Positions 44,468-53,186 of a DNA stretch of 64,000 nt are shown here, piece by piece. Below the pieces are notes generated by a model. The model did no database searches and had not been told where the DNA came from. It saw only the letters and a program-made list of their open reading frames with translations. The stretch is from Pseudomonas lurida (GTDB lineage: Bacteria > Pseudomonadota > Gammaproteobacteria > Pseudomonadales > Pseudomonadaceae): positions 3,393,501 through 3,457,500 of the forward strand of contig NZ_PDJB01000001.1 in the NCBI RefSeq assembly GCF_002563895.1, written 5' to 3'. A program made the translations under genes and the position numbers. The first letter of the stretch is position 1; each line of letters opens with the position of its first letter.

Positions 44468-44876
44468 CCGGCAAGACCTCAACCCGACCGGTCTCACACA
44501 ACCGCGCGGTAAACATCACAGCCCGCTGAGTCCCCTTGGCCACCAGTGTGGCTTCGATAGCGAACGCCAGTGCCAACGGATCATGATCCCCTGGCAATGT
44601 CGTGACACGCACATGCTTCAAGCGCGGCTCGTAGGCGCGGATAAACCGTTCGATTAGAAGCCGCGACTGACTCAATGATTCATGCAGGCTCTGATTCATA
44701 TCATTAAGGTCAGGCAAGCCGTAGTCCGGCAATGTCTGCACACTGCCTGCACGGATGCTGAGCATTTTGCCCAGGTGGGTGGCGACAGATGTCACGCCAC
44801 ATGCTGGGTTAGTCGCCGGACGTTCGAGCCGCTCGAAAAGGCTTTGGTGGTCGGACATTCCCTGGACCCTGCTCAT
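44457..44876 (-). CDS. tssE: T6SS baseplate protein TssE (gp25-like)
   Basis: This 139-residue GpW/gp25 lysozyme-like-fold protein has HLGKMLSIRAGSVQTLPDYGLPDLNDMN and IRAYEPRLKHVRV, the conserved gp25 segments. It forms the baseplate ring where sheath polymerisation begins. The start overlaps the tssC stop (ATGA). Confidence 0.92.
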   Translation of the reverse strand: MSRVQGMSDHQSLFERLERPATNPACGVTSVATHLGKMLSIRAGSVQTLPDYGLPDLNDMNQSLHESLSQSRLLIERFIRAYEPRLKHVRVTTLPGDHDPLALAFAIEATLVAKGTQRAVMFTARLCETGRVEVLPDVL

Positions 44877-46348
44877 TCTTTGTCGAGCTTGCCAACCAGG
44901 GACAGCGTGAAATCCGCCCCCATGTATTTGAAGTGCGGCCGTACGCTCAGGTTGACGCGGTACCAGCCGGGCTCACCCTCGACATCGCTGACAACGATGC
45001 GGGCTGCACGCAAGGGGCGCCGCCCACGCACTTCGGCACTTGGGTTTTCCTGGTCGGCAACGTATTGGCGGATCCACTTATTGAGTTCCAGCTCCAGGTC
45101 GGTACGTTCCTTCCACGAACCCAGCTGCTCGCGCTGAAGAACCTTGAGGTAATGGGCCAGGCGGTTGACCACCATCATGTAGGGCAACTGCGTACCCAAA
45201 CGGTAATTCAGCTCGGCTTCCCTGCCCTCCGGGCTTTGGCCAAAGTGTTTCGGTTTTTGTACCGAGCTGGCGGAGAAGAACGCCGCATTGTCACTGCCCT
45301 TGCGCATCGTCAAGGCAATAAAGCCCTCTTGCGCCAGCTCGTATTCACGACGATCGGAAACCAGCACTTCGGTTGGGATCTTGGTCTCGATTTCCCCCAT
45401 GCTATGGAAGTGATGCAACGGCAGGTCTTCAACCGCACCGCCGCTTTGCGGTCCAATGATGTTCGGGCACCAGCGGAACCGCGCGAAACTGTCGGTGAGG
45501 CGCGTGGCAAATGCGTAAGCCGTATTGCCCCACAGGTAGTGCTCATGGCTGTTGACCACGTTTTCCTGGTAGACGAAGGTCTTGACCGGACATTCAAGGG
45601 GGTCGTAGGGCGTCCGGAGCAAGAAACGCGGCACAGTCAACCCGACATAACGCGCGTCTTCGCTCTGGCGGAAACTTTGCCATTTGGCAAATTGCGGGCC
45701 TTCGAAATGGTCCTTGAGATCTTTGAGGTCCGGTAGGCCGGTGAAGCTTTCCAGCCCGAAGAATGCCGGGCCGGCAGCAGCGATAAAAGGTGCATGGGCC
45801 ATGCAGGCCACGCTGGAAGCGTATTGCATCAGCTTGACGTCCGGCGCACTGGGGGACAGGAAGTAATTGGCAATGATCGCGCCCACAGGCTGGCCGCCAA
45901 ACTGGCCGTACTCAGCACTGTAGATATGCTTGTAAAGCCCGGACTGGGTCACTTCCGGTGAGTCTTCAAAGTCTTCCAGCAGGTCTTGCCGGGAGACGTT
46001 CAGTAGTTCGATCTTGATGTTTTCGCGAAAGTTGGTGCGATCCACCAGTAACTGCAGCCCCTTCCAGGAAGCTTCCAGCGCCTGGAATTCCGGATGGTGC
46101 AGGATCTCGTCCATTTGCAGGCTAAGCGTCCTGTCAATCTCGGCAATCATCCGGTCAACCAGGCGCTTTTTTACCGGTTCACCTCGGTTGTGTGGCTTGA
46201 TCAACTCTTCGATAAACGCCGAGACACCCCGTTTGGCAATGCCATAGGCGTCGTCGTCCGTACTGAGTAGCGTCTGGGCAACGATGTTGTCGAGGATGCT
46301 GTATTGATCAGCGGTTTGTGCCGGTTGCGAATGTTGTTGTGTGGTCAT
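44873..46348 (-). CDS. tssC: T6SS contractile sheath large subunit TssC
   Basis: This 491-residue protein has hallmark blocks ALEASWKGLQLLVDRT, GQPVGAIIANYFL, PRFLLRTPYDP, NVVNSHEHYLWGNTAYAFATRL and the C-terminal YMGADFTLSLVGKLDKE. With TssB it builds the sheath around the Hcp tube. It starts 28 bp after tssB. Confidence 0.96.
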   Translation of the reverse strand: MTTQQHSQPAQTADQYSILDNIVAQTLLSTDDDAYGIAKRGVSAFIEELIKPHNRGEPVKKRLVDRMIAEIDRTLSLQMDEILHHPEFQALEASWKGLQLLVDRTNFRENIKIELLNVSRQDLLEDFEDSPEVTQSGLYKHIYSAEYGQFGGQPVGAIIANYFLSPSAPDVKLMQYASSVACMAHAPFIAAAGPAFFGLESFTGLPDLKDLKDHFEGPQFAKWQSFRQSEDARYVGLTVPRFLLRTPYDPLECPVKTFVYQENVVNSHEHYLWGNTAYAFATRLTDSFARFRWCPNIIGPQSGGAVEDLPLHHFHSMGEIETKIPTEVLVSDRREYELAQEGFIALTMRKGSDNAAFFSASSVQKPKHFGQSPEGREAELNYRLGTQLPYMMVVNRLAHYLKVLQREQLGSWKERTDLELELNKWIRQYVADQENPSAEVRGRRPLRAARIVVSDVEGEPGWYRVNLSVRPHFKYMGADFTLSLVGKLDKE

Positions 46349-46376
46349 TCGGTCAGTGTCCTTTTACTGAGAAATG

Positions 46377-46874
46377 TCAGGCGCCGGCGCTGCTCAGGCC
46401 CAACTCCGCCAAAATTCGGGTGCGAGACTCATCATCGGCGAGGGCCTGCTCGATGGCCTTGCGAAAGCTCGGGGTGTTACCCAGTGGACCTTTGAGCGCC
46501 ATCAGTGCCTCGCGCAGCGCCATCAGCTTGTGCAACGCGGGAACCTGCTCGACAAGGTTCGCGGGGTTGAAGTCCTGCATGGCGTTAATGCGTACCTGAA
46601 CGGTCAACTCCTCCACATCCGCCTGCTCCTGCAGGCGATTAGGCACGCTCAGCGTCAGGCTCAATGACTGCTTGGCCAACACGTCATCAAGCGTGTTCTT
46701 GTCGATCGCGATGGGCTTGCGATCTTCAAGCTTGCGCACGTCCTCACGCTGGGTGAAATCTCCCAGCACCAACAACTTCAATGGCAGCTCGACTTCCTCC
46801 TGCGCCCCGCCGATGGCGGGCTTGAAAGTGATGTTGATACGCTCCTTGGGGGCTACCGAACCTTCTTTGGCCAT
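46377..46874 (-). CDS. tssB: T6SS contractile sheath small subunit TssB
   Basis: This 165-residue protein has PKERINITFKPA and LPLKLLVLGDFTQREDVRKLEDRKPI, the TssB core, plus a helical C-terminus. It interlocks with TssC and carries the ClpV-recognised helix through its partner. A gap of 32 bp follows tssA. Confidence 0.96.
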   Translation of the reverse strand: MAKEGSVAPKERINITFKPAIGGAQEEVELPLKLLVLGDFTQREDVRKLEDRKPIAIDKNTLDDVLAKQSLSLTLSVPNRLQEQADVEELTVQVRINAMQDFNPANLVEQVPALHKLMALREALMALKGPLGNTPSFRKAIEQALADDESRTRILAELGLSSAGA

Positions 46875-46906
46875 GGTGTCTCTCCTTTTTCAAGTGGCTC
46901 GAAAGC

Positions 46907-48460
46907 CTATTCAAGTACCGCTTCCAGATCGAAGAGGCACAGCCTGCGATGGGTGTCTTCCTTGCGCTCGCGCACGGCGTGGTTTTGCGGCAACAGGTCG
47001 CAGCAGCGGTACAGGAGTTGTGTCACCTGAAGAGCCAACGCCGGCTCCCATCGCTCCAGGCCTGCGCGTTGCATTTCGTGGTCCAGCTGTTCGAGCTGGA
47101 TCTTCGCCAGCTCATGCTTCCCCGCCTGCATGCACAGTCGCGCCTGTGCCAACCGCCAATGGAAGCGCGCACGGTCACCGCGAGCGGCATACATGCCTTG
47201 CTTGAGATCCTGGATAGCCGCCTTGAGCCCGTCCTTGTGGAGTCGGGGTGCCAGTGCTTGCAGGGCGATCTCCCAAGGTGAGGCTTCGGCATCAACCACC
47301 ACTGCGGTTGATTCAGGATTTTGCAGATGACGGGCAACCTGCAGCGTTATCCAGTCACACGTGGCAGCATCGGCAAAAGGCGCGCCGTCGTGAAAACGAA
47401 ACCCCGGCAGGTCCGGCAGGCGTTGCAGCAACAGGGCGAAGGTCACCTCCAGCTCGGTCATGGCCTGGTCGGCCTGCAAGACCTCCAGGCATTGCCAAAG
47501 CATGCGCAGTCCGTCGAACCAGAACATCGCACCGGCGAGACTGGCCTCGAGTTCGGGCACGAGGTCGGCGTGATGGCCTTGGGCAAAACGCTCCTGATAA
47601 CGGTTGAGCTTGTCGGGGGAAGGTCCGCGCAAAGCCGTGACCCGCTCGCTGTCGGCATCCGGATAGCTGGCGAGTGCCAGCCACGTCAATGTTCGGCTCA
47701 GGCGCAGGGCGCGCAGGTCGGTGGCGTTCTGGCGTAACCACCAGGCACACAGCGTACGGGCCTGTTCCTGCACGGTGCGCAGTAGCCTATGGGCGTCTTT
47801 TTCGTTGTCCACCCGTGTTTCAGGCTTGAGCAATTGGGTAGTCGCCTGCTTGGCCTGCGCAATGGCCCCGCCCAACCCCGCTGCTGGCGCGTGCTCCTGC
47901 GAGGCACGCTCCAGTCGCTGAGCCAATTGCCTGCGAATCGGCAACAATAACGGCGCGGCATCGCCCAAGTGCCCGGACCACACTTCGTCAAGACGCACCA
48001 AGTGCTCATGCACGACGCGGAACAAGGGCTGTTGGTTCTGGAGCGGCAGGTTTTGCGTAAAGAGGGCCTCGAGGCGCACGACCAACCACCGGAAGGCGGC
48101 GCCGCGGGTGCGCAGCTTCGCAGGATGGACCACCGCCCACTGATGCTCGCAGAGTTCGCGCAGCAACCCGAGCCCGGCCAACAACCCCGAGTAGGATTCG
48201 CGCTGGTGCAACGCCCAGGTCAACCAGACGGCGACCCGCAGGTCCTTGGACTGCTGGCGCAGCAGGGTCTCGCTGATGTCCAGGACCTTGCCCCAATCGG
48301 GTTGGCCACAGGCATGGATCGATTGTGCCTTGGCAAGCTCGGACTCCAGGACTTCATATTCACTCGAAAAGCGCATATCACTGCCGGCAAAATTCATTGG
48401 CGCGCAGGGTGACCGTGCAACTTCAAGGTAATAATCATACAGCTTGTCCGGATAATCCAT
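46907..48460 (-). CDS. tssA: T6SS cap/baseplate protein TssA (ImpA domain)
   Basis: This 517-residue protein has an N-terminal ImpA_N domain with SSEYEVLESELAKAQSI, WGKVLDISETLLRQQSKDLRVAVWLTWALHQ, and a long C-terminal region ending LYRCCDLLPQNHAVRERKEDTHRRL, resembling the VasJ-type ending of long TssA proteins. TssA primes and caps sheath growth. The ATG at 48460 (MDYPDKLYDYY) was chosen; an upstream TTG adds 13 residues without a Shine-Dalgarno. It is the first gene of the T6SS operon, divergent from hcp across a 478-bp control region. Confidence 0.92.
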   Translation of the reverse strand: MDYPDKLYDYYLEVARSPCAPMNFAGSDMRFSSEYEVLESELAKAQSIHACGQPDWGKVLDISETLLRQQSKDLRVAVWLTWALHQRESYSGLLAGLGLLRELCEHQWAVVHPAKLRTRGAAFRWLVVRLEALFTQNLPLQNQQPLFRVVHEHLVRLDEVWSGHLGDAAPLLLPIRRQLAQRLERASQEHAPAAGLGGAIAQAKQATTQLLKPETRVDNEKDAHRLLRTVQEQARTLCAWWLRQNATDLRALRLSRTLTWLALASYPDADSERVTALRGPSPDKLNRYQERFAQGHHADLVPELEASLAGAMFWFDGLRMLWQCLEVLQADQAMTELEVTFALLLQRLPDLPGFRFHDGAPFADAATCDWITLQVARHLQNPESTAVVVDAEASPWEIALQALAPRLHKDGLKAAIQDLKQGMYAARGDRARFHWRLAQARLCMQAGKHELAKIQLEQLDHEMQRAGLERWEPALALQVTQLLYRCCDLLPQNHAVRERKEDTHRRLCLFDLEAVLE

Positions 48461-48648
48461 TTGGCACCGCGCACAACTAAACTCGTTAGTAAAGGCCAAC
48501 TAAGCACATGTAAATTGCGCATCAGAACGCCCTCTCAACTTCGCCATGAAACCTGCGAAGTTCACGAACCTTAGCCATGCCTAAAATATTCAGCAAGCGA
48601 CGGGACGACACTTAATCCTTTTCCTACAAACCCCTAAATCTTCGGGGG

Positions 48649-48666
48649 TGCGCAGTATTTTGCGCA
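48649..48666. promoter_or_regulatory. Paired TGCGCA element, candidate activator site A
   Basis: TGCGCA-N6-TGCGCA. Each half is itself a palindrome. It lies about 190 bp upstream of tssA and about 190 bp upstream of the sigma-54-like hcp promoter, so it could serve both directions. Confidence 0.4.
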
Positions 48667-48739
48667 ATAATCCGTGCCCACTCACACGACTTTTTGGATA
48701 ACTTCAAGATTTGCTCACTTTTTCATATGAGCAACTAAG

Positions 48740-48755
48740 TGCGCACCACTGCGCA
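48740..48755. promoter_or_regulatory. Paired TGCGCA element, candidate activator site B
   Basis: TGCGCA-N4-TGCGCA lies about 100 bp upstream of the sigma-54-like promoter of hcp, the usual distance for an enhancer-binding protein. Confidence 0.45.
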
Positions 48756-48852
48756 ATCAAAAACTTAAAAAACCCACCCAGCACCACGTAATTTTCTGAA
48801 GTTTATAGCCTGCCCAGTACGACACCCCTTACTTCATTAAGCCTCACACTTT

Positions 48853-48869
48853 CAGGCACGTTTCTTGTT
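48853..48869 (+). promoter_or_regulatory. Sigma-54-like promoter of hcp
   Basis: CAGGCACGTTTCTTGTT resembles the consensus YTGGCACGRNNNTTGCW: the -24 GG with CACG is intact and spacing is right, but the -12 element reads TTGT instead of TTGC. The predicted start of transcription is near 48880, about 60 nt before the hcp ATG. Confidence 0.55.
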
Positions 48870-48938
48870 ATAGGTATCGGCCCAGCTGATGCAATTGTCG
48901 GCTCGGACTACCTCATCAATCAGGCAAGGAAACCCGTC

Positions 48939-49454
48939 ATGCCAACACCCGCGTATCTCTCCATCACCGGTGTCAAACAAGGTTTGATTACGGCAGGCAC
49001 ATTTACCCAGGACTCGGTAGGTAATATTTATCAGGAGGGCCATGAGGATCAGATTCTGGTCCAGGCTTTTTCTCATCAGGTGATCATTCCGCGTGACCCA
49101 CAATCTGGCCAACCAACGGGCCAGAGGGTCCACAAGCCGTTGATGATCAGCAAGGTGTTCGATAAGTCGTCGCCCCTGCTGTTCAGCGCGTTGACCAGCG
49201 GCGAAGAGGTCAAGTGCAGGCTTGAATGGCTGCGCACCTCGTCGGCGGGCACCCAGGAGCATTACTTCACAATCGAACTGGAAGGAGCGACCATCGTGGA
49301 CATCCAGTCACGCATGCCAAATTGCCAAGACCCGGACAATGCCCATTTCACTCACCTGGAAGATGTGTACTTCACCTATCGCAAAATCGTGTGGACCCAC
49401 GAAGTGGCCGGCACGTCCGGGTCGGATGACTGGCGCAGCCCGGTAGCGGGTTAA
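48939..49454 (+). CDS. hcp: T6SS tube protein Hcp
   Basis: This 171-residue Hcp-family protein has AYLSITGVKQGLITAGTFTQ, HKPLMISKVFDKSSPLLFSAL and HLEDVYFTYRKIVWTHE. Hexameric Hcp rings stack into the secreted tube and can carry effectors. The ATG is preceded by AAGGAAA. It is divergent from the T6SS operon and has its own sigma-54-like promoter, so it may be made in larger amounts than the other parts. A strong hairpin follows. In P. aeruginosa HSI-II, as I recall, hcp is not at this position. Confidence 0.95.
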   Translation: MPTPAYLSITGVKQGLITAGTFTQDSVGNIYQEGHEDQILVQAFSHQVIIPRDPQSGQPTGQRVHKPLMISKVFDKSSPLLFSALTSGEEVKCRLEWLRTSSAGTQEHYFTIELEGATIVDIQSRMPNCQDPDNAHFTHLEDVYFTYRKIVWTHEVAGTSGSDDWRSPVAG

Positions 49455-49468
49455 ACCGGACTCGCTCG

Positions 49469-49495
49469 GGAGCGGCGCCAAGGCGGCGCCGCTCC
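49469..49495. terminator. Strong hairpin between hcp and aldo/keto reductase
   Basis: A perfect 11-bp GC-rich stem (GGAGCGGCGCC / GGCGCCGCTCC) has a 5-nt loop. It lies between the ends of two convergent genes. No T-run follows; likely a bidirectional terminator or mRNA-stabilising structure for hcp. Confidence 0.65.
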
Positions 49496-49505
49496 TGCCA
49501 TTCGG

Positions 49506-50327
49506 TTACACCATCGCTAAAGGGTGCTTGCGCTTGGGTGCACCAAACACGCGGTCGATAGCGTCCAGGTCGTGCTCATCCAGCACCAGCTTGGCTGCTG
49601 CTGCGTTGAGTCGCACGTGCTCCGGTGTGACTGCCTTGGGTATTGCAATCACGCCGTCCTGGCGCAGCACCCAGGCGAGGGAAACCTGCGCGGGGGTCAC
49701 TTCGTGGCGACGGGCGATCTGCTTGAGGGTGGGGCTGGACAGCAGTTCGCCGCCTTGGGCGATCGGGCAGTACGCCATCAAGGGCAAGTGATGCTGTTGC
49801 CACCAGGGCAGCAGGTCGAATTCGATGCCGCGTTCTTCGATGTTGTAGAGCACCTGGTTGGTAGCACACGCCGGGGACGCGAGTGCCTGCAGGTCGGCTA
49901 CGTCGAAATTGGAGACGCCCCAGCGGCCGATCTTGCCAGCTTCGCGCAGGCGTTCGAACGCTTCGACGGTCTCTTCTAGGGGAACCTGGCCGCGCCAGTG
50001 CAACAGATAAAGATCAATATAGTCCGTGCCCAGGCGCTGGAGGCTGGCTTCACAGGCACGGGGCACGCCTTTGTGGCTGGCGTTATGCGGATACACCTTG
50101 CTCACCAGGAATACGTGGTCGCGCCTGCCGCGAATGGCGTCGCCGACGACCGTCTCGGCGCCACCCTCACCGTACATTTCGGCGGTATCGATCAGGGTCA
50201 TGCCCTCGTCGATGCCCAGTTGCAACGCCGCGACTTCAGCGCGGTGCTGGTCCGGGTTTTCGCCCATGCGCCAGGTTCCCTGGCCGATGACAGGAACGGG
50301 AACGCCCGCCAGATCAATGGTACGCAT
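49506..50327 (-). CDS. Aldo/keto reductase
   Basis: This 273-residue NADPH-dependent (beta/alpha)8 reductase has the catalytic tetrad visible: Asp and Tyr in LIDTAEMYG, Lys in FLVSKVYP and His in YLLHWRG. The cofactor region is IPKAVTPEHVRLNAAA. The ATG at 50327 has AGGAGG ideally spaced. It is a single gene and its substrate cannot be inferred. Confidence 0.93.
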   Translation of the reverse strand: MRTIDLAGVPVPVIGQGTWRMGENPDQHRAEVAALQLGIDEGMTLIDTAEMYGEGGAETVVGDAIRGRRDHVFLVSKVYPHNASHKGVPRACEASLQRLGTDYIDLYLLHWRGQVPLEETVEAFERLREAGKIGRWGVSNFDVADLQALASPACATNQVLYNIEERGIEFDLLPWWQQHHLPLMAYCPIAQGGELLSSPTLKQIARRHEVTPAQVSLAWVLRQDGVIAIPKAVTPEHVRLNAAAAKLVLDEHDLDAIDRVFGAPKRKHPLAMV

Positions 50328-50433
50328 GACTACCTCCTGATGAATTCGCGGATTAACAGTGTGGCATTGGCCGGACAAAAGGGTTCAATCGAAGTATGGT
50401 TAGCCTCTGCCAAGTCGCCAGGAAGGACCTGCA

Positions 50434-50928
50434 ATGCTGTTTGTCGTCATGCTCGGGGGTAAGCACCCTCGGGCGAAAATTGAAGTTCACGATGTGGTGT
50501 TTGTTGTCGCGGACACGTTGGAAGCGACCTACCCGCAACTGCGCGAAGACTGGTTTGGCAGCCCAAAGGGCGTACATATCGATTCATGGATGGCAGTGGA
50601 TGGCGTCGACGGTTGGAAAGTCGAGTTCAGCCCGCTGGCGCCTGCTGCGGGTGCCCATCACCTGTATTTCATCAACCTTGGCGGTTATGAAGCCAACAGC
50701 TTTGGCGAAGCCCACCACTACCTGCTGGTGGTAGCCCGCACGAAGCAGGAGGCTAAGAGCAAGGGTAAGCACCAAATGCTGCGCCACTGGTCTCAGGCCC
50801 ACACCGACGGCGTGCTGGATGTCGATGATTGCCTGCCGATCGACCTGGTGGACGGGCGCTATGTTCACTTGGTACAAGGCCCACACCGCCCGATCCGCCA
50901 GCAGAACGACTACATCGTCCTGAGCTGA
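50434..50928 (+). CDS. DUF1543-family protein
   Basis: This 164-residue soluble protein has MLFVVMLGGKHPRAKIEVHDV at the start, matching DUF1543 as I remember it. A YFINLGGYEANSFGEAHHYLLVVA segment is conserved-looking. The function of the family is unknown to me. AAGGA precedes the ATG. It is divergent from the aldo/keto reductase across about 100 bp. Confidence 0.8.
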   Translation: MLFVVMLGGKHPRAKIEVHDVVFVVADTLEATYPQLREDWFGSPKGVHIDSWMAVDGVDGWKVEFSPLAPAAGAHHLYFINLGGYEANSFGEAHHYLLVVARTKQEAKSKGKHQMLRHWSQAHTDGVLDVDDCLPIDLVDGRYVHLVQGPHRPIRQQNDYIVLS

Positions 50929-51042
50929 CCCCCTACCCGAACGGGGTGCGCAGGCGGCACAAGCATGTGTCCACCCAGCGGACGACTTCATGCCGACTTC
51001 AACTTCAAGGGGTGGGTTTGGCCACAAGCCACCCTGGCGGTT

Positions 51043-52242
51043 TTACCAACTGCCCGACGCGCCGCCGCCACCGCTGGAGCCGCCGCCCCCGGATGAGCTG
51101 CTGGAACTGGAGCTGCTGGAGCTCGAGCTTGACCCACCGCCCGAACTCGACCCCGACCCGCCGCCGGTCTTGCCGAAGATGAACAGCGCCGCAAATGAAG
51201 CGATGGGGAACGCAAACAACCAGCCGTTACGCCCCAGTTCCATCAGAAAACCGGCCGCCACATAAACCGCTGCAGCGGCCACCAGCCGTGCGACGAAGCC
51301 CACCCGACTTTGCTTCCAGGCATCCTTCATGATCACGAACAGGATCAGGTACAACCCCAGCACCACCAGCGCGCCCACTGGAAACGCCAGCCAGTGGATG
51401 AAGTTGACGTCTGCGTACCAGTGATCCACAGCCACCAACCCCAGGATGTAGACCAACAACCCGACCACGCCGTAAAACACCGTCCGCGCCATCCACAACG
51501 CGCCGAACGTTGCGCCGCCGATCAGCAGGATCAGTGGCATCACCAGCAGGAACATCAGCCAGTCGCGGCCACCGCCAAAGATCGCCAGCAGTACCGTGGC
51601 AGCCACCGCCGCCATCAACGCGCGGCGCCAGTGCAATGTGCCGGCGGCGATCAGCACACCGCCCACGGCGCCGAGGATAAATGCCAGCAGGACCGCAATG
51701 ATCTGGGGGTTGACGCCGGGCGCCGCGACGCTGGGCAAATCACCGCCGTCCACCAGCACGACCAGGTCATTCACGCCCTGGGCAACACCGCCCGCATAGT
51801 CGCCCTGGCGAAACGCCGGGGTGATGTGTTCTTCAATGATGCGGTGCGCCAACAGATCGGTGACGGTGCCTTCCAGGCCATAACCCACCTCGATGCGCAC
51901 CTTGCGATCGTCCTTGGCTACCACCAGCAGGATGCCGTCGTTGACATCCTTGCGGCCCAGTTTCCAGGCGCGGAACAGTTGGTTGGCGTAATCCTCGATA
52001 CTCGCACCGCCGGTGGTGGGCACCATCAGCACGGCGACTTGTGAGCCTTTGCGCTGTTCCAGGTCGGCGAGCTGGTTTTTCAGACGAGTGGCGGTGTCGG
52101 CATCCAGCGTGTCGGTGAGGTCGATCACCCGTTGGTCGAGGGCTACGCCGATGGGCGAAGTGTCCGCCTGGGCGGTGGCAAACACGCTGGCGAATACCAG
52201 CACCAGCAGACTCAAGACGGATTGCCGCACGCGCCGCATCAT
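51043..52242 (-). CDS. TPM-domain membrane protein with Ser/Gly-rich tail
   Basis: The protein has 399 residues: a signal peptide (LLVLVFASVFATAQA), then a TPM_phosphatase (YgcG/Psb32) domain (about 30-170) with RVIDLTDTLD, DVNDGILLVVAKDDRKVRIEVGYGLEGTVTD and ITPAFRQGDYAGGV. Six or so membrane helices follow, and then a C-terminal tail of about 50 Ser and Gly residues ending GASGSW. These proteins usually sit beside lemA, which is absent here. Function is unclear; the TPM domain faces the periplasm. Confidence 0.87.
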   Translation of the reverse strand: MMRRVRQSVLSLLVLVFASVFATAQADTSPIGVALDQRVIDLTDTLDADTATRLKNQLADLEQRKGSQVAVLMVPTTGGASIEDYANQLFRAWKLGRKDVNDGILLVVAKDDRKVRIEVGYGLEGTVTDLLAHRIIEEHITPAFRQGDYAGGVAQGVNDLVVLVDGGDLPSVAAPGVNPQIIAVLLAFILGAVGGVLIAAGTLHWRRALMAAVAATVLLAIFGGGRDWLMFLLVMPLILLIGGATFGALWMARTVFYGVVGLLVYILGLVAVDHWYADVNFIHWLAFPVGALVVLGLYLILFVIMKDAWKQSRVGFVARLVAAAAVYVAAGFLMELGRNGWLFAFPIASFAALFIFGKTGGGSGSSSGGGSSSSSSSSSSSSSSGGGGSSGGGGASGSW

Positions 52243-52370
52243 GGTTTGTTACCTGAAGTTTCTTCCTGAAGGCGCCGACTTTACCTTATCAACGCTATAA
52301 CACGTGACCCCGCGCCGTTGACTATCTAAACTCGGCGCATTCATAGCTATACGCCATTATCGAGACGCCC

Positions 52371-53186
52371 ATGGATTTACTCCTCCGTAACAATGTCAGC
52401 GTGATGGGCTGCGGGATCTCGACCCTGGTGTTTTCCCACGGGTTCGGGTGCAACCAGGCCATGTGGAACTACCTGGCGCCGCATTTCCTCGAACGCTTTC
52501 GCGTGGTGATGTACGACCTAGTGGGTGCGGGGCTCTCCGACCTGAGCGCCTTCGACAAGGCCAAGTACGGCGCACTGGATGGCTACGCCCGGGACCTCAA
52601 TGAAATCGTCGATGCCTATGCCGTCGGTCCCGTGATCCTGGTCGGGCATTCGGTCAGTGCAATGATCGGCGCCCTCGCCGACCGCTTCACCCCCGGCCGT
52701 ATTGCGGCTCACGTCATGATCGGCCCGTCGCCACGCTATATCGATACAGACGACTACGTCGGTGGCTTCAAGCCCGCCGATATCCAGGACCTGCTCGACA
52801 CCCTCGACAGCAACTACCTCGGCTGGTCCAGCGCCATGGCCCCGGTGATCATGGGCGCGCCTGAACAACCGGAGCTGAGCGAAGCGTTGACCGACAGTTT
52901 CTGCCGCACTGAGCCCGAGATCGCCAAGCAATTCGCGCGCGTGACCTTCACCTCGGACAACCGCCAGGACGTGATCGGCCTGGCCACCCCGGTGTTGATC
53001 CTGCAATCGAGCGACGACCTGATCGCCCCCGTGCCCGTGGGCGAATACCTGCACGGCGTATTGCCCAATAGCACCTATTGCCTGGTGGACAATGTCGGGC
53101 ATTGCCCACACATGAGCGCGCCGCACGCCTGCGCGGCGGCCATGGACAGCTTCCTGGCCCCCTGGGCGGCTACCCGTGCAAGCTGA
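52371..53186 (+). CDS. RsbQ-like alpha/beta hydrolase
   Basis: This 271-residue alpha/beta hydrolase has nucleophile S94 in GHSVSAMIG, the acid in SSDDLIAP and the histidine in VGHCPHMSAP. It matches RsbQ of Bacillus and its plant relatives D14/KAI2, which make or sense small hydrophobic signals rather than act as digestive enzymes. Its end overlaps the start of a PAS histidine kinase gene by 11 bp. That parallels the RsbQ-RsbP pairing, where the hydrolase feeds the PAS domain (known in Bacillus; inferred here). Confidence 0.88.
   Translation: MDLLLRNNVSVMGCGISTLVFSHGFGCNQAMWNYLAPHFLERFRVVMYDLVGAGLSDLSAFDKAKYGALDGYARDLNEIVDAYAVGPVILVGHSVSAMIGALADRFTPGRIAAHVMIGPSPRYIDTDDYVGGFKPADIQDLLDTLDSNYLGWSSAMAPVIMGAPEQPELSEALTDSFCRTEPEIAKQFARVTFTSDNRQDVIGLATPVLILQSSDDLIAPVPVGEYLHGVLPNSTYCLVDNVGHCPHMSAPHACAAAMDSFLAPWAATRAS

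Larger units (their letters stand above)
48461..48938. other. 478-bp divergent control region between tssA and hcp
   Basis: No gene is seen here. The region is AT-richer than its flanks. It holds a sigma-54-like site pointing to hcp, paired TGCGCA elements at 48649-48666 and 48740-48755, a single TGCGCA at 48516-48521, and a near sigma-54 match toward tssA (48662-48679, GG and GC 11 nt apart instead of 10). It is the expected place for Sfa and sigma-54 control of the whole secretion system. Confidence 0.6.

Noticed and set aside
48662..48679. Sigma-54-like site toward tssA on the minus strand (GGCACG ... TTGC)
   Set aside because: GG and GC are 11 nt apart instead of the strict 10, so I did not call it a promoter; it is only mentioned in the control-region entry.
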